Positions 1-6,323 of a stretch of 22,527 bases of DNA are shown here, in pieces. The notes below the pieces were generated by a model. It was given only the letters and a program-made list of their open reading frames with translations. It was not told where the DNA came from and ran no database searches. Origin of the DNA: JBGVMW01 sp045125095. GTDB lineage: Bacteria > Bacillota > Clostridia > Lachnospirales > Lachnospiraceae. Where the stretch lies: the NCBI GenBank assembly GCA_045125095.1, contig JBGVMW010000088.1:1-22527 (forward strand). The letters are read 5' to 3'. Position numbers and translations under genes: made by a program. How positions within the stretch are numbered: the stretch's first letter is position 1; each line of letters begins with the position of its first letter.

Positions 1-381
1 GGCACTTGGGCTGTGTATTTTACAGCCTTAGTGTCCGCTACGTTTGAAGGGAGCGAGAGCGCGTCAAATATAGACTATGTAGTAAGCAGCTATTTGCACA
101 AACAATTCTGACAATTTGCGGCTGGCTTTCACTTTCGCAAACGCTTACTAATATATTATAGGCGTTTCGCAATTACCTATAATATATTATCATAGAAAAT
201 AAGAGCGGAGACCATGATGAGAATCTTCCGCTCAATCCGTAACATAGAAGCGTTTATGTTATATTTATATATCGTCATTTAGTAACTGTATATTTAGATT
301 AAGGTGACTTATTCTCCATAAGCGCTGAATAATAGGGTATACTCCACAAAAAATCCTAGTGTTCCCGGATTCTCAGCACAA
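1..381. other. AT-rich intergenic region with hairpins
   Basis: I see no credible gene here. The region holds several inverted repeats: GGCTGT/ACAGCC at 9-27, a perfect 14-bp repeat at 149-162 and 176-189, GAGCGGA/TCCGCTC at 203-233, and AACATA/TATGTT at 241-260. None has a proper T-tract, so none is a clear terminator. GTAAGC at 82 and GCTTAC at 143-148 resemble the GTAA ends of IS66 elements and could be residue of the element whose transposase scrap follows, but this is weak. Confidence 0.5.
149..189. repeat. Perfect 14-bp inverted repeat, 13-nt loop
   Basis: TAATATATTATAGG at 149-162 is exactly complementary to CCTATAATATATTA at 176-189. No T-run follows, so it is not an obvious terminator. 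It lies between an IS66-like scrap and the window edge. It could be a recombination or insertion scar, or an operator. Its function is unknown. Confidence 0.7.
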
Positions 382-624
382 TTATGATTTATTTACGCAA
401 CACTCCTGAACCTTTGGATTCCAATGGGCCATGTTTCCAAGTTCTTCGTCCGACATGTTTTCGTTCGGTCTTGCCTTCAAAAGATATTCCAGATAATTCT
501 GAGGACTCAGACCATTTGCTCTTGCAGTTTCAAGAAGTGAATAAACCATCATACTGGCATCAGACTTGAGAATATCACGAATGCTATGCACAATCATAGT
601 TCTGCAAACGTATTTTCCATACAT
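382..624 (-). pseudogene. IS66-family transposase, C-terminal fragment
   Basis: This 80-codon minus-strand frame matches the C-terminal segment of IS66-type transposases. The recognisable part is YSLLETARANGLSPQNYLEYL at about residues 28-48, followed by an acidic MSDEEL stretch and a tryptophan (HWNP) near the end, as in the family. A full IS66 transposase is about 450-550 aa, so the DDE catalytic core and zinc-finger region are missing. Sequence beyond 624 is AT-rich and non-coding, so the gene is truncated at its 5' end and cannot be active. The first 15-20 residues do not look like the family. The identification rests on recall of the family pattern. Confidence 0.7.
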
Positions 625-881
625 TAACTATTTTGTATAAATAATGTATAATATAAACAATAATTTTATGCACTTTTTTGCAATTTTTATTAAAACAAAG
701 CTGTCTATATTATTCAATTATTACAAAATCCTCATATTCCACATCACCATAATTCTACTCAACATGGGAGTTTTGTAAATCATATGCACACATGCAAAAA
801 GCAGCATAGTGCATGTACGGAGCGCCTAACTGGGTGAGCAATCCTGTTTGAAATTAATTGAATAATAAATAGAAATCAAAT
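625..881. other. Non-coding AT-rich stretch
   Basis: No gene is seen. The only structure noted is ACATGCA at 790-796 with TGCATGT at 810-816, a 7-bp stem with a 13-nt loop. The sequence becomes less AT-rich near 805-845, just before the structured repeat that begins at 882. Confidence 0.5.
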
Positions 882-1065
882 TGTAACTATTCAGAACCAG
901 GACAATACAAGCTTGTATTGTCCTGAACTGCACAGTCCGTATAAAAACGTAGTGGCAGCAGGCCAAAATCCATCACCGTTGGTGATTCTGCATGGATTTT
1001 GGCATGTTATTATGAATGTAATTCATAATAACATTGGTAACCTATGAGGGTACTGAATAGTTACA
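882..1065. repeat. Family 1 structured repeat, copy A, with terminal inverted repeats
   Basis: The element is bounded by the perfect 13-bp inverted repeat TGTAACTATTCAG (882-894) and CTGAATAGTTACA (1053-1065). Inside are three hairpins: a 28-bp perfect palindrome at 898-925; a 12-bp stem GCCAAAATCCAT (962-973) with ATGGATTTTGGC (992-1003) enclosing a TCACC/GGTGA hairpin; and a 14-bp stem with a 3-nt loop at 1004-1034. Linkers such as TGAACTGCACAGTCCGTAT recur almost unchanged in the second copy at 10444-10611. The layout resembles a MITE or a mobile structured leader. It ends 38 bp before the start codon of the secreted protein gene, so it probably lies in that gene's 5' region. Confidence 0.8.
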
Positions 1066-1103
1066 CCAAATTTTATATTCTCATAGAAAGGATAGGGACT
1101 TAC

Positions 1104-2321
1104 ATGAAAAAGAAATTAACAGCAATTACCATGTCACTTTTACTTGCAGCTACCATGATTTTAACAGTTACACCAACCACAGCAGACGCAGCAAGTACAT
1201 CCGTAAGCATCAACAAGAGTTCAGCTAATCAGGTAATGACTTATAAGCCAAGAGACAAATATGATAGCTATGAAACAGCTATCCGGATTAATGGATGCAC
1301 ACAGAAATCCCAAATTAAAAATCTAAAGAGCAGTAATAAGAACGTAACAGTGACTGCACAAAACGGTTGGATTAAGGCTGTTTACAAAGATAAAGCCTTG
1401 AAAACCACAATTACTTGTACAGTAAAAGGTGCAAAGTTAAAGACAACTTTAACTGTAAAAAAATATATAAACCCTATCAAGGTCTTAAAGATAGGTACTT
1501 ATAACTTAACTTCAAAATTCAATAAAACAAATAAGCTTAGTCAAAATAAGATTTACACAAATAAAAAGTTAAACATACAGACAAAGGCTGGCTGGAAAAT
1601 CACATCTGTAGTTATATGTGAAAATAAAAAAGTGCAATCATACAATGATTTAAACACCTCGAAATTTACAGATAAAGTAACCTTAAAAAACAAGGATATT
1701 GACTACATTGACATCTATTGTAAGAACAATAAGACAGGTGTTTCTGAATGTATCTCAATATCTGCTGGCACCACATCTACCGTAAATCCTAAAAAAACAG
1801 AACCTACACATACACACAGCTATACTGCAAGTGTAACGAAAAAAGTAACATGCAGCGACAATGGTGTCAGAACATATAAGTGCAGTTGTGGTGATAGCTA
1901 TACAGAGAGCATTGCTGCAACTGGACATAATTGGATCGATAATGGGCCGGATGTCTGGTGTGATTGGGCATCTGCAATGCAGGAAGATACTGGCTATACA
2001 TCAAATGTTGAAATTGTTACTTCTATTCATACGTGCAGAACTTGTGGTTATTATCTTGGACATGAGGATAAACTCACGGAACGTTATTGTATACATTTTT
2101 TGAATGAATCTTCGACCTGTCCGGGATCTTATACTACTGTTCCTGTCTATGAAGTACATAATCTTTTATCCTGTTCCAAATGCGGTGCATACAAACGTGG
2201 CGATTTCGTATATTACCAATATCCCACATGGTATAATGGTAATTTTAATTTAACACCTGTTTATGTAAATCTTAATGAATGGCAAATTCAAGAATTAGGA
2301 TTAATTCCAACCAGCGATTAG
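1104..2321 (+). CDS. Secreted protein with CSCGDSYTE-type cysteine motif
   Basis: This encodes a 405-aa exported protein of unknown function. I chose the ATG at 1104 because AGAAAGGAT lies just upstream and because it starts a clear signal peptide: MKKK, then a hydrophobic stretch to about residue 22, then a likely cleavage site near TADA-A at about 28-30. The middle part is rich in Lys, Asn and Thr and probably consists of beta-type extracellular domains. From about residue 240 it carries HTHSYT, VTCSDNG, TYKCSCGDSYTE and ATGHNW. This motif recurs in surface proteins of gut Firmicutes and supplies paired cysteines. Further cysteine pairs follow (CRTCG, CSKCG), suggesting metal-binding or disulphide knuckles. 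No sortase motif or transmembrane anchor is seen at the C-terminus, so it is probably released. A family 1 repeat sits directly upstream and a conjugative-element scrap directly downstream, so this is accessory DNA. Confidence 0.75.
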   Translation: MKKKLTAITMSLLLAATMILTVTPTTADAASTSVSINKSSANQVMTYKPRDKYDSYETAIRINGCTQKSQIKNLKSSNKNVTVTAQNGWIKAVYKDKALKTTITCTVKGAKLKTTLTVKKYINPIKVLKIGTYNLTSKFNKTNKLSQNKIYTNKKLNIQTKAGWKITSVVICENKKVQSYNDLNTSKFTDKVTLKNKDIDYIDIYCKNNKTGVSECISISAGTTSTVNPKKTEPTHTHSYTASVTKKVTCSDNGVRTYKCSCGDSYTESIAATGHNWIDNGPDVWCDWASAMQEDTGYTSNVEIVTSIHTCRTCGYYLGHEDKLTERYCIHFLNESSTCPGSYTTVPVYEVHNLLSCSKCGAYKRGDFVYYQYPTWYNGNFNLTPVYVNLNEWQIQELGLIPTSD

Positions 2322-2456
2322 ACTGAAAGAATTTCCCCTATTATTTGCGTGATAGGTTAGGAAATATAATCTATTTATTGAGACGATACCATTCACCAAA
2401 TGCCAGAATATAGAATAGGAAAGTTTTTTCGTGTATGTTAGTATTATACAACTTAT

Positions 2457-2582
2457 AAGGTCAGTATTCGCCTGCTTAAGAAGTGCCACGAACTCAGAGT
2501 TGGCAAACATTGTGGTTGCAGTATAGTTCTGTGTGATACCCGTACATAAGCCACCCTGCTTCTGGCACTTCTTGATTTGCAT
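2457..2582 (-). pseudogene. Fragment of conjugative VirB4/TraE-type ATPase
   Basis: Read on the minus strand, about 42 codons give KKCQKQGGLCTGITQN followed by TMFANSEFVALLKQANTD. This matches the late ATPase region of VirB4-like proteins of integrative conjugative elements, where GITQN is followed by a short DLL-type linker and then ARTM(L)ANSEF..LNQA..D. About seven residues appear to be missing between GITQN and YTATTM, which would be an in-frame deletion. The open frame runs on to 2301 with no family resemblance. A full VirB4 is 600-800 aa, so this is a relic with no likely function. The call is by remembered motif pattern. Confidence 0.65.
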
Positions 2583-2606
2583 ATTCTAAATAGTTATGTT
2601 GTATTT

Positions 2607-2662
2607 ATATTTATCAACGTAATGTATATGTACACTTACTTATACATTACGTTGATAAATAT
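2607..2662. repeat. Perfect 22-bp inverted repeat, 12-nt loop
   Basis: The arms at 2607-2628 and 2641-2662 are exactly complementary, with core ATCAACGTAATGTATA, and enclose TGTACACTTACT. There is no T-tract on either side. It lies 25 bp beyond the VirB4 scrap and about 30 bp before the terminator of the ABC transporter gene. Candidate roles are an operator, a recombination or transfer site left by the conjugative element, or the folded end of a small mobile element. Confidence 0.85.
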
Positions 2663-2688
2663 CATTGAACTATAAAATTATACAATTG

Positions 2689-2738
2689 AAAAAATTGCCC
2701 CTGGTAAGTCAGTTTTTCATTTCTAACTTATCAGGGGC
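2689..2738 (-). terminator. Intrinsic terminator of the ABC transporter gene
   Basis: On the minus strand a 16-bp stem, GCCCCTGATAAGTTAG with CTGACTTACCAGGGGC (two G-T pairs), is followed by AATTTTTTC. It starts about 40 bp after the stop codon of the ABC transporter gene. The plus-strand reading has only a weak T-run. Confidence 0.9.
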
Positions 2739-2776
2739 ATCTTTCACCCAGTCTTGGATTCTTATAAATCTAACTC

Positions 2777-5700
2777 TTATTCAGTTCTAAGCGCCACAAC
2801 CGGATCTTTCTTCGCTGCACTCTTAGATGGAATAAATCCGGAGAACAGTGTTAAGATAACGCTGATAGCAATCAGTATTACTGCTACCGGAATCGGTAAA
2901 AATGCATTCAGGTTGTTGATACCTGTCAAGCTGTGAACCACTGCATTGATAGGAATACATAACAGATAGGTTACAATATCACCTAATGCACCTGCCGCAA
3001 AACCAATGATAATGGTTTCTGCATTAAACATGCTGGATACATCATGTTTAGAAGCTCCCATTGCACGTAAGATACCAATTTCTTTTGTTCTCTCCTGAAC
3101 AGAGATCAAGGTGATAACACCAATCATAATAGAAGAAACAATTAAAGAAATTGCTACAAAGGCAATTAATACATAGGTAATTACATTAATGATAGATGTA
3201 ATGGATGACATCATCAGTCCTACATAATCGGTGTATTTAATCTGTGAAATTTCGTCTACCGTATCATTGTAAGCGGAAATTGCATCTTCAATAATATCTT
3301 TATTTTCAAAACTTGATGCATACAGATTAATGCTTGCCGGATCTTCTAAATCTACATAACCCAATTCACTTAAGTTACTTTCATAAGTAGAATCAGAAAA
3401 TTCTAATATTTCATCATAATATACCGCACAATTCTCTGTAGAGAATCCGTCCTTAGCTGCATCTAATGCAGCAACAAGCTGTTCTTCTGTCATAGCTGCC
3501 ATCTGCTGCTGTACCTGTGCAGCATACTGAGCCTTAATCTGCTCTTTTAACATCTCAGTAAAGATAGAAGTAAGGTCTTCATCTGACATGGAACCAAGAT
3601 AATCTTTAATATCATCTTCTGCCATGCCCATCTGCTCTGTCAAAGCCTGGATCATTACTTCTTCAATTTTCGTTCTGTCCATACCAGTCATCTGCTGGTC
3701 AACCATTGTGTTTAATTCCTCTTCAGCCGGAATACTCATAATTTTCACATATGTTTCTGCTTTTCCTGCTTTATCAAGAGTATCAAGGTATGCAAGAAAC
3801 TCTGTTTCCTTCTCTGCATCTGTAAGATTTCCTGTATTTTCTTCAAATGGAAGATTTGTGAAAATATCTACAGATGGATCTTTTAACTGTGCAGTAATTG
3901 CTTCGGAGTTCTTTGAATTTTCAATTACATACTCTGTCAGCTTGCTTGTGTAACCAATGGAACCTGTCAGCATGGTTGTCTGTGCATCCTCATTTGGACG
4001 GATGATACCGGATACCTTAAGTGGTACTCCATTGTCATATAAATATTTTAAGCCTGCATCTGTTTCTCTTAAATCTGTATACAAGTCACTGTTCTGATCA
4101 TAGCTGTAGCAGTCAGAGTTTAACACAATCTTAAATTCCATATTGCAAATGTCTTCATAAGACCAGCTTGCATTGCTTGCTTCTAACTCTGTACCATTCT
4201 TTGCTGCATCCATAATTGCGTCAATCTGGTCTTTGGACTCTAAACCTAATGCATACAAAGTCAAATCATCCAGCTCATTGTTTTCATCTAATACTAAAAC
4301 GATTTCATCATAGCTGGTTGGCCAGCTTCCGTATACAACATCATACTGTTTCTCTAATAAATCATTTACCAGCTTGCCATTTTCTCCCGGAAGCATTTCC
4401 TGCCAGAGACTCATGCCGGTACTGCCCATCGACATCATAGAAGTCATAGAAGAACTTCCGGATTGGCTCATATTTGTCATAGAGGAAGCATCCATTCCCA
4501 TGTATTCAATGAGCATTTCCTGCAATAATTCCTGTGTATCCGATTTTACAATGGTTCCATCTACATTTTCTGTGTACACCTGTAAATCCAAATCATATGT
4601 ATACTGAATGCCGTTAAGAGCCTTATTCAAATCGCTTTCTTCCTTTGCATACTCTTTTTCAAGATATGTCTTAAAGGATTTCAAATCATTTTCAGATGTT
4701 TCTATGTTGTTCATGGCATCAATAATGTCATACACTACTGATTTTGTGTAAACAGCATCTTTCTCATGTTCAATTTCATTTTCTGCCAGACCCATGAATG
4801 TTTCCATTAAGGTTCCTACATCTACATTGGTAGATTCTATGGTCAATGGATAAGAAGACAATGTTTCTTCCTGGACGGTATCAATATAGGTAGTAAGACC
4901 ATTAGATACTGCAGTAATAAGTGCAATACCAATAATACCAATACTTCCTGCAAATGCGGTAAGGGTCGTTCTTCCTTTCTTTGTAAAAAGATTGCGTAAA
5001 GAAAGTGAAAATGCCGTTCCAAAGGACATAGATGGCTTCTTTTCCTTTTTATTTCCGCTGTGTTCCGCTTTTTCTGCTGCACGTTCTGACTGGAGTTCTT
5101 TTTTGTCTAATGGCATCGAATCTTCTTTTATTTCACCATCTAGCACACGAATAATTCTTGAGGAATACTTCTCTGCCAATTCTGGGTTATGGGTAACCAT
5201 GATGATTAACTTATCTTTTGAAATCTCTTTCAAAAGGTCCATTACCTGTACACTGGTTTCTGTATCTAACGCACCGGTAGGCTCATCTGCTAAAATGATA
5301 TCCGGATTGTTGACAAGGGCACGGGCGATGGCAACTCGCTGCATCTGACCACCAGACATTTCGCTTGGTCTCTTATGTAACTGGTTTCCAAGTCCTACCT
5401 GCTCTAATGCTTTTTTTGCACGTTCGCGGCGTTCACTCTTTGACACACCAGTAAGGGTAAGTGCTAATTCTACATTCTGTAATACAGTCTGGTGTGGTAT
5501 CAGATTATAGCTCTGAAATACGAATCCAATGGAATGGTTACGATACGTATCCCAATCTCTGTCTTTAAAGTCCTTTGTTGATTTACCGTTGATAATCAAA
5601 TCTCCGGATGTATAGTGATCCAGACCACCAATAATATTCAACATGGTAGTTTTACCACATCCTGAAGGACCAAGGATAGAGACAAATTCGTTCTTACGGA

Positions 5701-5782
5701 ATTGCAGATTAATGCCTTTCAACGCATGGACGATGGTGTCACCAGCACTGTAATCCTTCTTGATATTTTTCAATTCAAGCAT
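2777..5782 (-). CDS. Fused ABC transporter, ATPase plus FtsX/MacB-like permease
   Basis: This 1001-aa half-transporter has its ATPase and permease in one chain. It probably dimerises and uses ATP to drive export or extracytoplasmic mechanical work, as the MacB/FtsX class does. The ATPase domain (about 1-220) has Walker A GPSGCGKTT (38-46), signature MSGGQMQRV (142-150), Walker B IILADEPTGALD (162-173) and H-loop histidine 198. A charged linker (about 220-265) leads to the first membrane helix (about 274-296). A large extracytoplasmic region follows, roughly 300-855, which is Glu/Asp/Met-rich and includes a Met/Ser-rich patch near 435-465. The last 145 residues carry three membrane helices with VQERTKEIGILRAMGAS, the FtsX-domain hallmark. 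The start is preceded by AGGAGG. No two-component system or partner permease is adjacent. The substrate cannot be read from sequence; peptides or antimicrobials are plausible. Confidence 0.9.
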   Translation of the reverse strand: MLELKNIKKDYSAGDTIVHALKGINLQFRKNEFVSILGPSGCGKTTMLNIIGGLDHYTSGDLIINGKSTKDFKDRDWDTYRNHSIGFVFQSYNLIPHQTVLQNVELALTLTGVSKSERRERAKKALEQVGLGNQLHKRPSEMSGGQMQRVAIARALVNNPDIILADEPTGALDTETSVQVMDLLKEISKDKLIIMVTHNPELAEKYSSRIIRVLDGEIKEDSMPLDKKELQSERAAEKAEHSGNKKEKKPSMSFGTAFSLSLRNLFTKKGRTTLTAFAGSIGIIGIALITAVSNGLTTYIDTVQEETLSSYPLTIESTNVDVGTLMETFMGLAENEIEHEKDAVYTKSVVYDIIDAMNNIETSENDLKSFKTYLEKEYAKEESDLNKALNGIQYTYDLDLQVYTENVDGTIVKSDTQELLQEMLIEYMGMDASSMTNMSQSGSSSMTSMMSMGSTGMSLWQEMLPGENGKLVNDLLEKQYDVVYGSWPTSYDEIVLVLDENNELDDLTLYALGLESKDQIDAIMDAAKNGTELEASNASWSYEDICNMEFKIVLNSDCYSYDQNSDLYTDLRETDAGLKYLYDNGVPLKVSGIIRPNEDAQTTMLTGSIGYTSKLTEYVIENSKNSEAITAQLKDPSVDIFTNLPFEENTGNLTDAEKETEFLAYLDTLDKAGKAETYVKIMSIPAEEELNTMVDQQMTGMDRTKIEEVMIQALTEQMGMAEDDIKDYLGSMSDEDLTSIFTEMLKEQIKAQYAAQVQQQMAAMTEEQLVAALDAAKDGFSTENCAVYYDEILEFSDSTYESNLSELGYVDLEDPASINLYASSFENKDIIEDAISAYNDTVDEISQIKYTDYVGLMMSSITSIINVITYVLIAFVAISLIVSSIMIGVITLISVQERTKEIGILRAMGASKHDVSSMFNAETIIIGFAAGALGDIVTYLLCIPINAVVHSLTGINNLNAFLPIPVAVILIAISVILTLFSGFIPSKSAAKKDPVVALRTE

Positions 5783-5995
5783 GATTCAACCTCCTAAAAA
5801 TATTGTATTGTATTCTCATTCCGCCACTCTAGAGCGTGTTTTAAATTCATCAATAGACTTCTTTGTGGAGACAGCGGAACAAATAGCTATATGCCATCAA
5901 TAGGTAACTGTACCAGAAATTATCTTCTGTTGTCCTCTTTGATAACACAATGTTTTTTCATCAACACACACCATTGAAATATGTAGCTACATCAC
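5783..5995. other. Divergent intergenic region
   Basis: This region separates the ABC transporter (minus) from the small membrane protein and permease fusion (plus). It must hold the minus-strand promoter, but I could not assign convincing -35 and -10 boxes for it. TTCCGC at 5819-5824 and GCGGAA at 5874-5879 form a distant inverted repeat. CTCTAGAGCG at 5827 begins a near-copy of the sequence at 6241. Confidence 0.5.
5827..5852 (+). repeat. Short direct repeat, copy 1 of 2
   Basis: CTCTAGAGCGTGTTTT followed by AAATTCATCA closely matches 6241-6267, where CTCTAGAGCGCGTCCCC is followed by AAATTCAGCA. The two copies flank the small membrane protein gene. The shared core AGAGCGCGTC also appears near position 55. 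The meaning is unknown. Confidence 0.6.
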
Positions 5996-6024
5996 TTGTC
6001 TTGCCTTGCTATTTGTACTATGAT
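5996..6024 (+). promoter_or_regulatory. Promoter for the small protein and permease fusion
   Basis: TTGTCT at 5996-6001 and TATGAT at 6019-6024 are separated by exactly 17 bp. The predicted transcript would begin near 6031, which favours the downstream ATG at 6067 for the first gene. Confidence 0.65.
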
Positions 6025-6066
6025 TAAGTCATGTTCGTATATCTACAAAAACAAGGAGGCTTTCAC

Positions 6067-6246
6067 ATGAAAACAAACGAGGATGAATTATCCCAGGCAC
6101 TTTATGACGAAATTGAACAACGAATCGTACAGATGGAATCAAATGACTACCTATTTCCAAAACGATTCTCTAAGAAAGATTATATGGTTGTTGTACTTGT
6201 TGTGGTAGTCTGTCTTGTACTTATTATATTAGGGGCTTTTCTCTAG
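6067..6246 (+). CDS. Small single-span membrane protein
   Basis: This encodes 59 aa of unknown family. I placed the start at 6067, seven bases after AAGGAGG; an in-frame ATG at 6031 lacks a ribosome site and coincides with the predicted transcription start. The first 35 residues are hydrophilic and charged (EDELSQALYDEIEQR), FSKKD follows, and a single valine/leucine-rich membrane helix fills the C-terminus (about 38-59). The topology is probably N-in with the helix at the end. It lies 77 bp before a permease fusion on the same strand and behind a shared promoter. By analogy with other tiny proteins encoded next to transporters, it may be an accessory subunit; this is inference. Confidence 0.75.
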   Translation: MKTNEDELSQALYDEIEQRIVQMESNDYLFPKRFSKKDYMVVVLVVVVCLVLIILGAFL

Positions 6247-6267
6247 AGCGCGTCCCCAAATTCAGCA
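6241..6267 (+). repeat. Short direct repeat, copy 2 of 2
   Basis: This near-copy of 5827-5852 overlaps the stop codon of the small membrane protein gene and lies before the permease-fusion start. The T-run of copy 1 is replaced by a C-run, which makes simple slippage or a degenerate inserted repeat possible. Confidence 0.55.
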
Positions 6268-6323
6268 TGTACACACATACATTTCAGAAACTGTATGAAT
6301 GCAGACGAAAGAAAGGATTTCAT

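Noticed and set aside
2478..2573. 10-bp inverted repeat AAGAAGTGCC / GGCACTTCTT
   Set aside because: Both arms fall inside the VirB4-like fragment and can come from coding sequence; the 76-nt spacing gives little structural weight.
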